A stretch of DNA of 64,000 bases from positions 62,001 to 126,000 of the forward strand of contig JAIQDT010003545.1 of NCBI GenBank assembly GCA_021521415.1. Reading direction: 5' to 3'. Below are positions 45,889-58,959 of this stretch, piece after piece. The position numbers were made by a program, and so were the translations under genes. The first letter of the stretch is position 1, and every line of letters starts with the position of its first letter. The notes below the pieces were generated by a model. It was not told the DNA's origin, did no database searches, and saw only the letters and a program-made list of their open reading frames with translations. This DNA is from Bidens hawaiensis. Its lineage: Eukaryota > Streptophyta > Magnoliopsida > Asterales > Asteraceae.

Positions 45889-46276
45889 CACTAGTACAAA
45901 ATCGAGCTTCGGTGACACACAAAAATCGTCATCGTAGGTAGTTAGTGACGATTTTTTTCCGCTAAATATGTCACCAAAGGTCGCGCCATTGTAGATGTTG
46001 TTTGGTGACACACACAAAATTGTCACTGTATCATATAAAAATAAGTCACCGTAGAGTAGAGGTGTCACTATAGACCAGTTATGTTTGTTCCAATTTTATC
46101 AAATATTGTCAATATAAACCCTTTTCAGTAACACATGTTTTTTCTGGTTGGTGGCAATATGTCCATAATTGGTCACATGAAATTCGTTTTCAATGTGACG
46201 TTTTGCTTGAAATTTGTCACATTACACTATGTTCAGTGTGACTATTGGTTGGTATTTGATCACAATTAGAAACCAA

Positions 46277-47413
46277 GTTGTTAATCTAAGTTGTGACTAT
46301 TACATACCTTCTAGTGACATAACACCAATGAAAATGTGACCTAAAAATATTAATATAAACTTGTCTTATTTTAAGTGTCACTGTTGTGTATCCTTTAGTC
46401 ACACCAAGTTTCAAAATTTCTTGTTACATTTCCATTTTGTGACATATTACGTAGTTACATGACTTTAACACACTTGTTGTCACACTATTATTAAATAAAT
46501 GTGAATTTTTTGTATTTTAGTGACAAATAATTTAAACAATGTGACTGTGTGTAGTTAGTTATCACACAGTTGTTAATATAAGTTGTGACTATTACATATC
46601 TTCTAATGACATAACACCAATGAATATGCGACCTAAAACGATTAATATAAACTTGTCTTATTTTAAGTGTCACTGTTGTGTATCCTTTAGTCACACTAAG
46701 TTTCAAAATTTCTTGTTACATTTCTATTTTGTGACATATTACGTAGTTACATGACCCTAACACACTTGTTGTCACACTATTATTAAATAAATGTGAGTTT
46801 TTTTATTATTTTTGTGACAAATATTTTAAACTGTGTGACTATATCTAGTTAGTTATTACACAATTGTTAATCTAAGTTGTGACTATTACATACCTTCTAG
46901 TGTTATAACACCAACGAAAATGTGACCTCAAACGATTAATATAACCTTGTCTTATTTTAAGTGTCACTTTTGTGTATCCTTTAGTCACACTAAGTTTCAA
47001 AATTTCTTGTTACATTTTCATTTAGTGACATATATTACGTAGTTACATGACCCTAACACACTTGTTTCACACTATTATTAAATAAATGTGAGCTTTCTTT
47101 GTATTTTAGTGACAAATAATTTTGAACAATGTGACTATATGTAGTTAGTTATCACACAGTTGTTAATCTAAGTTGTGACTATTACATACCTTCTAGTGAC
47201 GTATCTTATTTTAAGTTTCACTATTGCGTATCCTTCAGTGACACTATCTTTGAATATTTGTTGTTACATTTCCCTTTAGTGACGTATATTACGTAGTTAC
47301 GTGATCCTGTAACATACTTGTAGTCACAGTCTTTTCTAAAGACTGTGACTGTTTATCGGATGTAGACACAAATATTTAGGTAGGCAGTGATTATATGTAG
47401 TTAGGTATCACAG
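46277..47413. repeat. Subterminal tandem array of the CACTA element (~295-bp units)
   Basis: Four units start with gttgttaatctaagttgtga at about 46277, 46569, 46863 and 47159 (periods 292, 294, 296; the last is shorter and diverged). Each holds several gtgac/gtcac words, tattacgtagttacatgac and attattaaataaatgtgag. Subterminal repeats of CACTA elements are binding sites for the TNPA-type protein. Confidence 0.85.
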
Positions 47414-47749
47414 TATTGTTAACACAAAATTACCAATATATACCTTTTAGTGACACTTGTAGTTACACTATTTTTAATGAATGTGACCATATATATATGT
47501 TAGACACAAATTATTTACTAAAATGTGACTACATATAATTTATAATCACCCAAATGTAACCTTTTAGTGGCATATGATAATTTAAATTGTGACAAAAAAT
47601 GAATTATAATCACATGAATTTGATTGCATTTCACATTTAGTGACATTTGAGAAATAAGTATAATAATGGATAATATATAAATGAAATGATACATAAATAT
47701 TAGTAAAATAAAATGAAATTCTTCTACATATACATAAATTTTTAAATAG

Positions 47750-50477
47750 TTGAATTAATTAAGCCTGCGTAGCTGCTGTATTATTACTACTCCTGGTGAA
47801 CTTCGATTTAAGATTATTCAACTGGACATATTCTATTGTTCCTTTTTTAGGTGTTTTTTTACCTTTGAATCTTTCGGTTAATTCCACTGTTGAACATCAA
47901 CATCTTTAGTAGTAGTCCCATTTGTAAAGTCGTTAACCTTTTGATTTTCAATTTGTTGATCATCTTGTGTCAACATCATTTAAAAAGGAAAAAAACACAT
48001 AAGTTGCTTGAAATAGTTTAATAATTTAAAGACCAAAGACCATTATAGAAAGTAATTACAGAAACTCACATCAATAATGCAAAGATCCTTCGGCCAAGGA
48101 ACAAAACTGCCAGCTACTTTCCCAACTGTCCGCGCATCAGGGATTTCATGAGGTAAAAATGCTTCATCTTGTATCGATTGGTAAATCGACACTTTGTAGC
48201 AGTTCTCTTAAACTGGAACATTGTGACATGTTTGTAGACCTTAGGATAAGTAAATCCTACCAGAAGCGACAATGTTTCTCTTGGACACAGTTGCTAGTCA
48301 ACAGTTGATACTCTATAATAATTATTGTCATTACATCATAAGGAAAAAAGAAAAAAAAAATACAAAGACATATTTGTAAAAGTACATACCCGTTCTTCTT
48401 TTGGTGAAGGAGTATTTACTGGCACAGGTGAGATTTCCGCGTTTTTTTTACGGTTTTGGAAGATTCCTAAATAACAATTTATAATTCCCACAAATAATTA
48501 ATAAAGATTGTAAATTATTGAAGTATTCAAAGAATAACTTACTTGATTGACTTTCTCATGTGTACAATGTTTCCTTTTGAGTGTAGCAGAAGTGGCTCGG
48601 TTATTCTTACTGGACAAAGTTGTAGTTTTTTTCAGTTGGAATCCACCTAATTGACTTGGAGACTGATTTCCAGGACCTATCTCATTGGCCTGATCAAATA
48701 CTCATATTTAAAGTACAATGTTATAATACAATTTAAATAATCAAAATAATATTAAAATAAAATAATAAGTTACTAGAGTTATGTTAACCTTTGTGGACTG
48801 TTTCAGTTGAAGTATATCATCAGTTTGATTCTTTTGGGACCCACTTGAATGACTCGGAGACTGCTTTTCATGAGCACAATGGATTAGCATGTTCAAACTA
48901 CATTCTTTATATAGACAGATTCACTTACTTGCAGTTGATTCGGTTTTGTCCCCACCTGAATCCCCTGAATAGCAAGGCTGGATAGTAACACTCTCATGTC
49001 AGCTTGTTATTTATCAAGGGCATTTTTCAACAACATAATTTCTTCACCTTGTTTCTGTCTTTCTTGTCTCTCTTTTTCCTTTTCATCTCTCTCAGACTGG
49101 ACCATAAGTTAAAGCTCCTTTATTTGTTCTTTCGTCGATCCTTTAACTCGTCATGGACTGTGAAGATATATAGAAGACAGTACTTTGGTTCCTAACCCTC
49201 TTACGCAATCACGTTTTTCGTGGCCAAAGACCAGTGTCATGGCATCCTCACCTTGATCAACCTTCAACTCCTCAGCATTGATTTTTTTTCATTTTCCAGC
49301 TACACAAAATAATATGTAAAATCATTCAACTTAATATAATATGTAAAATTAATCAACTTTAGCAAGACGATATGAATAAATTAAAAACAGTCTCCCGAAA
49401 TCACTAGTTGCTCTCTCAGCGTTTTAACCTCCTCATATTCTATTTCACCATCTTTGTTTTGGCGGGCTTTATACAACGTCAGACACCATGAGGGAGGTAC
49501 ATCTTTCTCAACTTCGTTGTTTGCAAGCTTGTTATAATTTATAAGAAAAGTGCATTAGTATTAAATCACATAATTTTATTTTAAGTCCTAAGCATCTATT
49601 TAGGGAATGTTTAAAGAATAAAACATTTACCATTTTTTCTTCAAGAGTAGCATATCCACCTCTTCCCAACTGGTGGTTGTAACGCGACTTCGAACGAGCT
49701 TCCTTCCTTAAGATCGACGAATCCTTCATGAAATCTCACATATGTCAATTATTAATCTCATATATTTTCAAATCTAGCTTAAATTTTATAAACATTTACC
49801 TTGAATTTTTCGGATTGTGTATACACGATAAAGCTGTCCCAGTGATCTTGGTTAAGGATTATTGTCCGAAGTCGTCTTGGAATTTTAGCTAACTTCTCTG
49901 GTTTGCCTAGGTTGGGTTGTATGTCCCGTTTATACACCCTACTTCTAAAGCTTCTTAAGAGCAAACCGAGACGAGTCATTACAGCTTTTCTTTTTTCTTC
50001 GTTTACTTCGTAATAACCCTGACATAACAATTACAATTAGAATGGAACATAATGTTTGCAAACAAATAATTGATCACTGGGTTCTTTGGATCATAACAAT
50101 TACAATTACCGTAATCTCTTCCCACAACTTATCCTTTAGTTCTTTGGATGCTTCCCTCCATGTAAGAACACTGAAATTCACTTTCTCCCTTACCAGATCT
50201 CCTAAGAAACTCACGAATTCAGATATGTACTTTCCACTCAACCTGCCAAACGTATTGAACTTGACTTTATGTTTTTCCCCACCAGAATTTGTGTAGACAC
50301 TTCGCATCTTTGGCAGTCTGGTCAATCCCCTTTCTTTTTATCTTTGGCATCATTGACTTTATGTTCGTTCTTGTCATCTGAGGGACTCATATCAGATTCA
50401 CTCGAATCATCATGAGATTCTTCATTATACAGGTCTTCCAATGCATCATTCCCTTCATATATTCCTTCCAATTCCAT
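47750..50477 (-). pseudogene. CACTA TNPA-like gene (Transposase_24 family), probably broken
   Basis: Start ATG at 50477 (MELEGIYEGNDALEDLYNEE, acidic). A one-base frame change near 50340 leads to KHKVKFNTFGRLSGKYISEF and VLTWREASKELKDKLWEEI (50290-50120). Next come exons with LLLRSFRSRVYKRDIQ (50030-49779), ARSKSRYNHQLGRGGYATLE (49700-49620), DCVRGLGTK near 49200 and a coiled coil (49150-49000). Then GKVAGSFVPWPKDLCIIDV near 48100, a DUF8039-like motif. This is the order of plant En/Spm TNPA-like proteins. Introns separate the blocks; a UAA-type break near 49130 also seems present. The product would bind the subterminal repeats. Confidence 0.7.
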
Positions 50478-50540
50478 GACCTACGACACAAAGTAACATG
50501 CAAATGAGAGTTGTTGATTGCAAATAAACATATATACAAA

Positions 50541-51068
50541 TATTGGAACCCGTAAATCAATCCTATAAAAATAACAGATCTCGGATCTGTGTTAATACGA
50601 TTAATACCTTACTATGGATCTAGCTCATAATTACTTTTGATTAAGTGTTTTATGTGTATATGTATTATCAGTATATATATTAGTAGTTGTATAATATTAA
50701 GATGAAGATCAAGAGAGAGTTTGGATAGAGTTTCGTTAATTATCTCCCAAAACTTAAATTAAACGTGAACAGAGTTCACTATAAATAGAAGATAGGTCTG
50801 GTTCTCTAACATTCCCTAGCGAACAAGACACTACTTCGTTACATACATAAATAATTTAAATAGCTTGATGAATCACCCCCTGATTCGTTAACATCCCCTA
50901 ATGAATCAGAGGGAATAAACTTAAGTCTTAGTTCGCTAAACAACAATAGCGAACTAGACATTACATATAATGAACTAGAGAATAACTTAATTGTTTATTA
51001 CATTAAACATAAAACAAATACGTTAACGATAATTACAAAGACTCAAGACGCAAAACCGTGCACTAACA
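50541..51068 (-). repeat. 3' LTR of copia 2
   Basis: 528 bp. The outer end reads tattggaaccc where the partner has tgttggaaccc, so the terminal CA is mutated. The inner end is gtgcactaaca. Contains a minus-strand TATA-like motif (near 50790) and attcgtta words. Confidence 0.85.
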
Positions 51069-51087
51069 GACACCCCCTCGTCTTGAG
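51069..51087 (-). other. Polypurine tract of copia 2
   Basis: The minus strand reads CTCAAGACGAGGGGGTGTC directly before the TG of the 3' LTR, a typical PPT. Confidence 0.75.
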
Positions 51088-51102
51088 CTCTTTGACTTTA
51101 AG

Positions 51103-53951
51103 TTACTTGAAACGCTTGGACTGCCAGTCTCTGCAACTATGAATTCCATTTTCATAACAAACACGCACAACGTGTTGGAATTGCATAGCCAGGTCATAGT
51201 CTTCATTGCGCTCAATCAGAATCTGGTTCTTGTGTAGCACGTCATTTTCGGTCTCTGATAAATTAACCAACCACATAGGGTCGATAATCTTGATAAGCTC
51301 AGTCTTCAGTCCTTTACAAAGCACAATGACGGCCTCGCCTGTACGATTATCATAGTACCAGCGATCAAACGAGAGATGCATATGTTGGGGCATCGTCTTC
51401 ATAGGTACCCGCTTCATCGTGTTTGGCGGCTTTACCTTAAGAACAAGTTTCCTCCAGCCAGTCCTTGGATCAATCTCGTCAATACGTTTACGTCTCGGGA
51501 CCTGAGGCTTGAAGAACTTGAAACCATGATTGACCTAGAACAGTAAGTGTTGATGAAACAACTCAGCTGTTTGGTGACCACCACGATTGATGAATGGACG
51601 ACGCGGGAGGGTACGAACATCCAAACGTGGCAGCGTAAGAACGTTCATTATCGTTTCGTAGTAATGGATCCCCTTTTCCCATTTAACTATACATACCTTA
51701 AGCTCAGAATCATATAGCCATGAGACAATATCACCATGTACCTTGGATACAGTCTTGAAGGAGGTCAGTTGGTTTGCTTTGACCCAAGTTGCGGCTACTT
51801 CTTTTCGTTCTTGATCAACATCTCTATACGCATTGATAATCTTACCCGCCACCTTGTAGCTGAACCACTTAGCAATATCAGCATCGGATATGACTTCAAG
51901 TGATTTGTATATTGCATCAACTGCCTGTTTACCGTTGGATGCCTTTACCAAATCATCCTCAGCAACTTTAACCGTTTGTTCATCGAATACTGGAGCACCT
52001 TGATCAACGTTTGTGTGTTGAAACAAGTCCGGATATTCCTCGGCAGTGACATCTTCCATCTCAACCTCCTCGTATTCATAAATAAAATCCGTATTCATTT
52101 GAATAGACGGATCCTCTGATATACCTACCTCATTCACCACCTCGACGTCAGGCTCTGTCTCTAACACGGTTAATTGTTCATCGTTTAACCCTAGCAGTAT
52201 GGAAATCTGCTCTCGTGTTAAAGACCTATCAACAAACTCACCAACCTCTATCTCATCCCTGTTCACCACACTTCTAACCACCCCCGATCCATCCACAAAT
52301 ATCACCGTGTTAGCATCAATCATTTCAATTGGCTTAGCAGCAGTTGGATCCTGATACACAACAACCTGTTTACCAAAGTCCTCACCGCCACTTGTACCAG
52401 CACCGGAAGATGAGCCGTGCATTTGTTTAGGCTCACCTCCTGCACCAGACTCTTCAGGATATTGATCATCATTTTTGAGTTTCTTTAAGGCATTCTCTTT
52501 GCAAGTCAACTGCAAGATTAGATCCTCTTGTTATTTCGTTTTCACCCCTGAGACTCAACAATCACACGTAGCGCTTTAGTCTCCTTTTGACAAAATGAGA
52601 TATAACTCATCATTCGTCTTTGATTCTCCATAAGACGTTCTTGATTCTGACGGTCAACAACCATTTGGTTCTCATATAGATGAAGAAGATTTAACAGCAT
52701 CTCTGTCTGGCGGTTCGGTGGCAAGTTGTACAATGATGGATGAACGGGTTGGATTGGTCCTTGAGGCCGAGTAATTCTCAGAAAAGAGACATCACTTGCA
52801 GGAGGAGGGGGAGGAGGAGGCCTCATGGATGGTGTTGGAGGGACGATAGATAATATAGCAGGAGGCCTTGGTATTTCAGATAAAGCCATTTGTGGAATTA
52901 AACCAAGCCTTTCATGAGACACCAACGTCGTCATTAATGTAAGCATCGGAGTGCTAGTAGTAGGCGACACTACCGAGCGTTGAGGCGTTTATTGACGAGG
53001 TGGTGGCACACCAATAATTACCCCAGCCCCAGTTGACACACGTCGTTTCTTTGATGGTTCTCCAGTTGCCACCGCTTTCCCTTTTCTCTTTCGTTCTTGT
53101 TGAGCTGCAATGGTGGCAGCTAACGCGGCATTTACTGCATCTTGTTGCTCTCTAAGAGCTGCATCACCATTACCACCATTTCCACCATCTCCATCATCGA
53201 CCATCATCATCGTTCCCACATTCTCCCCCTTCATGCTCAGAATCCGAGTCGTCATGGATCCAGCGTTCATTAGGAGGACATACATAATTCGGATTAATTA
53301 TATGACCAATCATGCGCTTGTCTTGTGGTCTCTCCTTACGATAAATCTTCATTCGACGTACAGTGTCTGCCTTCATGTGTTCTAGATCAAGGACATCGGC
53401 AACCACCGTTCTATCGATCACCAAATCTGGAATAAGATTCTCAATAACCAGCTGTAGAAATCGAGGATTCATTAAAAACTTCTTTGTCTGAATTGTTTGC
53501 TGGACTTGTTCTTTCAAATGATCAAACACCATCTCCGAGAAGTTAAATGGTTTGTTAAGAATAAGAGCCACAAACGTCGATTGCATACTGATACGACATT
53601 CATCAAATCCCCCTTTACGTCCGCCCATACAATGAATTAGGACATGTAAAAGATACTTGTAGGGAGGACACATAAACCGTTCTTGTTAAACATAGATGCC
53701 TCAATATTACCACTATAACGAACACGTCTGAACAAACCTTTGATTAACTCCTTATCAAACAAACTTGGGTAATTATCATTATCTCCAAACCAAAGTTCCC
53801 TTCTAATTACTTCAACATTCATTGTTATAGGAGTTTGATTAATCATTGCTCGAATATGATTATCCACCTCCACATACTCAGCAGTAGCCCAAAACTGCCT
53901 GATAATACTCAGATACACCTTAGGTCGAGCAGTAATGGCGTAATGTTTCAC
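51103..53951 (-). pseudogene. Post-pol ORF region of copia 2, function unknown
   Basis: About 940 codons' worth of coding-like sequence downstream of pol, in several frames. It begins MKHYAITARPKVYLSIIRQF then WATAEYVEVDN (53951), continues as YLLHVLIHCMGGRKGGFDEC (near 53600), a Lys/Arg cluster ERKRKGK...SKKRRV that looks like a nuclear localisation signal (near 53060), a proline run (near 52800) and an acidic 326-codon frame (52515-51535), and ends with WYYDNRTGEAVIVLCKGLK (near 51340). Frames change near 53650, 53200 and 52530; stops lie near 52990 and 51535. I recall similar FWATA-type segments with Asteraceae copia elements. It is not a recognisable envelope: no signal peptide or membrane segment. 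Confidence 0.6.
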
Positions 53952-55579
53952 TGACTGTCAAGCTATGATACCAATGCTCTGATACCAAGGATGTTGAGAT
54001 TGAGTAGAGAATCATATTGACTAAAATGCCCTTTCATCACAGTTTTATATTTCAGCGATATTATGACTGGCGTTAAGTCGGTCATTGATATTGTTGTCCA
54101 CCTAAATCTTATAACAAACCTTCGAGCATTTTTGTGATATGATTTATGGTTCAATTAGCGCACAGAATATCAGAAACTATCAGCCCCTAATCTTGGTTCA
54201 AGCTTAATTTGATTTTTGCCAAATCATCCCAACTTGACTTAAACCATTATAATGTTGATCAAAATTTTTAAATACCGATTGAGAAATTTTGAGCAATGCA
54301 TCAAGTTTCCTTCACTGTGAGTGAGTATGCACGAGTCCATCTGTCGGCTTGCATACATTGTATCCCCTGGGGTCCGTTTCTTATTGGTATTGAGACGCAC
54401 GCAAGGGAGGAACAATCGTATGACTAACAGCGGGTTTTGATCAAGTCGGTAATTTGGATTGTACGGAGTACAGCAATGATCAAGTTTAATGACTTTGGGT
54501 TTGCTCTAAAAAGCGAGTGAAATATTCATGCTTATGAATACCCAGATGATTAAGCCGCATAAAGATTCATAGTGTCCAGAATCCTAATGCTTGTTATTTG
54601 CTTTATTATATTTTTGGGTGATCAACAACTATAAGGCTTGAGTATGACCAGTTATTACATTTCTGCCATCTTCACCGAGACTTTTGCTAGAGACTAACAC
54701 CTCTTTCAATTTGGCTTTTCTTTAAGTTTATATCACTTACTTTACTCTAACAGCTTGTTTAAGACCTATCAATGCACCAATGATTAAGCACACAGTCTTT
54801 TAAGCTTATTTCTTTTTGGATTTGGGGTCAAAATAATCAATGTACTATCATTTTCTCTTTTTGCTTCAAAAACTCAAAATTTTGAGGAGCATAAAACAAA
54901 ATGATTTTAATTGCCCCAGTTAATTTAAGTTCATAAATTAATGGCTATCCTATCCATCTACAAGTAGAGAACATGACCAAAATAAGCAAGCACGCTTTAC
55001 AAACTTAAATAACTGACTAAATTTTCAGCTAAAAATAAAGTAGAAAGCTTAACGAACGCCCCAAGTACTATCCATTTGCCAGGTAAATGGCTAACCCGAA
55101 GATTTACAAGAAATTATCAGGACCAAACATGCACAAGTATATGTCCTTCAAAATAGAAGCAAATGACATAATTTTCAGCGAACATAAGCAAAAATCTTTT
55201 TAGTTTTTCTCTTTACAAACTAAAAACACAATATTTTTGTCTTTTCGGATTTTTCTTTACAAACAGAAAATTCACATTCTTTTTGACTTTTTCAAAAATT
55301 TCTATACAAACGATAACTTCAAAAATAATGTTTTTTTTTTTATTTTTCAGAATTTTCTAATGTTTTTGGGTTTTTCAAATATTTTGAAAACAAAAATTAC
55401 ATGAGAATTAAAGACATGAAAAACACACTATTTTTGATATTTTAAATTTTGTAATGTTTTTTGTTTTTATCTATACAAACAAATAGGCACAATATTTTTG
55501 TATTTTCGAAGATTCACCCCCTAAAACCTAAAATAAAAATAAAATTTAAACTAGAACACACTAAAATAAAGATAATTAT
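53952..55579 (-). other. Non-coding tail between pol and the extra ORF of copia 2
   Basis: From about 53996 rightward it is colinear with copia 1 (31455-32874). The left edge (53961-53987) has two adjacent PBS-like words, TGGTATCAGAGC and TGGTATCATAGC, on the minus strand. T-rich tracts at 55170-55500 read as A/G tracts on the sense strand. Confidence 0.6.
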
Positions 55580-57584
55580 CCTAATTTTAGGATCTCAGCA
55601 AGGGTCTTCAATCCATTTAAACCAAGCAGAAAGTTAAAACGTGTTTTATCAAAAGCTTTGGTAAATAGATCGCCTTTTTGAAAATCAGTGTGCACTTTCT
55701 CAAGATCAATTAATTTCTTTTCATAACAATCCCGTATAAAATGATATCGAATTTTGATATGTTTGTTTTAGAATGTTGTACGGGATTCTTGGTAATACTA
55801 ATAGCAGCAGAATTATCAATCAAGATGGGAGTAGTAGGAAACTTCAAACCGTAGTCGCGAAGATGTTGTTGTATCCACAAAACCTGGGAACAGCAACTCG
55901 AGGCTGCAACATACTCAGCTTCGGTGGTTGAAGTGGAGACCGTTGTCTGTTTCTTACACTGCCAGGAAACAAGCCGGCTTCCTAAGAATTGATATCCCGC
56001 TGTAGTAGACTTGAAATTGATCTTGCATCCTCCATAGTCTGAATCTGAGTAAGCGGTAAGGTCGAAAGTATCATCTTTGGGGTACCATAACCCGATGTCA
56101 GGATTTCCCCTTAGATATTACAGAATACGCTTGACCGCTGCCAGGTGAGTCACTCGGGGATTAGCTTGGTACCTAGCACATAAACAAACATCAAACATTA
56201 TGTCGGGTTGAGAAGCAGTTAAATACATTAAAGAACCAATCATGGCACGATAGATGGTAGGATCAACGGTATCCTCCAATTCATCCAAATTGTGTCCCAC
56301 GGGAAGAGGAGTAAAAGGGATTTTTCCGGCAGTAATCTTGAATCGGCTCAAGACGTCGTTCACATATTTTGTCTGATGAATGAATATTCCCTTCGCAGAC
56401 TAATGAACCTGCAACCTTAAAAAGAAATTCATCGCTCCCATCGAACTCATCTCGAACTTAGTTTGCATCGATTTCTTGAACTCCTTACACAACGTGTCGT
56501 TTGTAGACCCACAGATTATATCATCAACATAAATCTGAATGAGGAGAAGATCATCACAAATATTCTTATAAAACAAAGTGCAGTCGAAAGTTCCACGTTT
56601 GAAACCATTATCCGTCAGATGGTCGGCGAGCATGCCATACCAAGCTCTCGGGGCTTGATGTAGACCATATAATGCCTTGTTGAATCGGTAAACACGTTCA
56701 GGACAATCAGGATCTTCAAAACCTAGAGGCTGTAAGACAAACACTTCTTCATGAAGTTCACCATTGAGAAAAGCACTCTTGACATCCATTTGATAAACTT
56801 TAATATTCTTGTAAGCAGCATATGCCAGAAAGATTCGAATCGACTCTAATCTTGCAACTGGAGCATAAACTTCAGTGTAATCAATACCCTCTTGCTGATG
56901 AAAACCTTGTACCACTAAACGTGCCTTGTTTCTCACAATTACCCCACGGTCGTCTTTCTTACACTTATATACCCACTTAGTCGGAATTTCCTTCTTGACT
57001 CTAGCAGGTTTATCGATAAGATCCCAAACACCTAAACGTGCAAATTGCTGTAATTCTTCTTGCATGGACTCTACCCAAGATGGATCTTGCAGTGCCACAC
57101 GAGGAGTCGTTGACTCTACTTGAGATAGAAAACAAGTGAATTTAGCAACAGATACAATCCTAGACGAGTGTAAGTCAGCATAAGCACATAAGACATTATT
57201 TTCACTTGAAGAAGCAACTTGATGTCGTGTTTGAACTCCCACGTCAAGGTCTCCAATAATGTTTTCTTGTGGATGGTAATTATAAATCCTGAGAGTAGGA
57301 TTCTCAGAAACAACAATATTTTCAAATAAATTAGTGTAACGTTCACCCAATTCAGGAGATGAAACATCACTATCAAGTTCGGTAACTTGATCTATAACTC
57401 CATTATCATCAGATGAAGTAGAAGCATTATCATAATGAACAGGAGACTCATTATCAGGTTCGTCAGTTGGAGCAACCATTGGAGCTTCAACATCATTTGA
57501 ACTTGCAAACCTTGGAATTTCCAAATATTCTTCAAAATAAGCGCGAACTAAATCTTCATTAGGATGATCAGTTGTTGGAGTAAA
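55580..57584 (-). pseudogene. pol: Copia 2 RT and RNase H
   Basis: The 374-codon frame 57524-56400 holds [75 protein letters not shown] and the catalytic [12 protein letters not shown] near 56530. RNase H follows (56363-56118, then frames to 55580) with VSWQCKKQT- and AEYVAASSC-type motifs, ending RFNFLLGLNGLKTLAEI. The RT itself is uninterrupted; a stop at 56400 and later frame changes break the RNase H join. Confidence 0.88.
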
Positions 57585-58899
57585 CTAATTAAATAAGCCA
57601 ACATAGTCAGACATCCAGTCGGGACCTTTTCCTTGAGAAGGAGTAGTGTACTTTTGACAGTCCACATGGTACCATTCTTCAACACAACCGGACGTAAAGT
57701 TAAACACTCTTTTCTTAGGAGACGCATACCCTAAGAAACAACCTTCAATGGCTTTTTCATCAAACTTCCCACATCCTTTTTCAACATAGTACAAGGACAC
57801 CCAAATGGTTCCAAGTACTTTAAATTAGGTTTATGATTATTCAGCAATTCATAGTTGGTCTTCTTGAGTCTTTTAACAGTTAAAACTTGATTGAGTGTAT
57901 AACAAGCAGTATTCACCGCCTCATTCCAAAACTGGGCAGGAAGCTTTGAATCAGCAAGCATCATTCTAGCAGTTTCAATCAACGTTCTATTCTTTCTTTC
58001 AGCTACACCGTTCTGTTGTGGTACATATGGGGCACTGTATTCTCAATGAATTCCTTTTTGTACACAAAAGAAATCAAATACATTATTTTTAAATTCAGTA
58101 CCATTGTCACTTCGAATTCTCCTCACTTTCAGTTTGTAAATTGATTCGATCTTAGTGATTAGATTTTGAACAAGACCCGGTATTTGATCTTTGAACTCAT
58201 AAATAAGACCCATGAATATCGTGAATAATCATCTGTAACAACTAGGCAATACCAGTCTCCAGAAATACTCGCACGATTCACTGGACCGAATAAATCCATA
58301 TGCAGTCGTTCAAGCGGAGTATCAATGGAATTTAATAACTTAGATGGGTGTGATTTCTTCTTCTGTTTGCCCTTCTTGCAAGTAACACAATGATCGGATA
58401 ACTTAAAATTCTTTAACAACACACCCTCTACCAAATCGTTTGCCATTAAGTAGTTCATCTTTCGAACATGTATGTGACCCATTCTTCGATGCCAAAGCAC
58501 TGAGTCTTTCTCAGTCGCTTTTGAGACAAAACATGTTTCGATCGATGTAGATACTTTAGAATTCATATTCAAGACATAAATATCATTTGATCGAGGTGAT
58601 CGCATGACAACCATGTCCTCGGGAATCACGTAACCCGGCTTCAAAATCATACATTCTTTATCTGTAAATACTGTAGTGTACTTCTTATCACAGATTTGCG
58701 ATACACTCAAAAAATTATGGTCAACTTTATCACAATAGTTCACTTTTTCAAACGTAATCTTCCCATTTGAAACATCACCTTCCTGTGTAATCATACCTCC
58801 AGAATTCCCAGCAAACACCACATAACCCCCTTGAATATTTCTCACATTTGATAAGAGGTTGAGATTTCCAGTAATATGACGAGAACATCCACTGTCCAT
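57585..58899 (-). pseudogene. Copia 2 protease and integrase
   Basis: The 246-codon frame from 58899 starts at the protease active site MDSGCSRHITGN (intact D-S-G), then HRRMGHIHVRKMNYL and CVTCKKGKQKKK (integrase HHCC finger), and VVTDDYSRYSWVLF (first catalytic Asp). A frame change near 58190 follows. The remaining core includes an SDN-type second Asp region near 58110, a GVAERKN-type Glu region near 57990 and FWNEAVNTACYTLNQVLTVK. The Met shown is internal; the polyprotein continues from gag. Confidence 0.87.
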
Positions 58900-58959
58900 G
58901 ATCCAGTTTTCACCAGAAATGGTCTTGGATGTCCCCTACACACAAAAGAAAATGATTAG

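Larger units (their letters stand above)
45889..50540. mobile_element. CACTA (En/Spm) DNA transposon, left end; split by copia 2
   Basis: The terminus cactagtacaaaatcgagc at 45889 is a CACTA-type end inserted in the chromovirus LTR. It is followed by about 1.7 kb of GTGAC/GTCAC-rich subterminal repeats and then a minus-strand gene of the plant En/Spm TNPA-like family. The copia 2 LTR begins at 50541 just upstream of that gene, so the rest of the CACTA element probably continues beyond 63606 and outside the window. The second TIR and the larger transposase (TNPD) are not seen. Confidence 0.8.

Noticed and set aside
51103..53951. Calling the post-pol region an envelope gene
   Set aside because: No signal peptide, no transmembrane segment and no glycoprotein-like features are visible.
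53990..55579. Interpretation of the copia 2 tail as an LTR ending at the PBS-like site
   Set aside because: It does not resemble the LTRs at 50541 or 63449 and the same tail follows pol in copia 1, so it is treated as post-pol sequence; the PBS-like words are kept as a finding.
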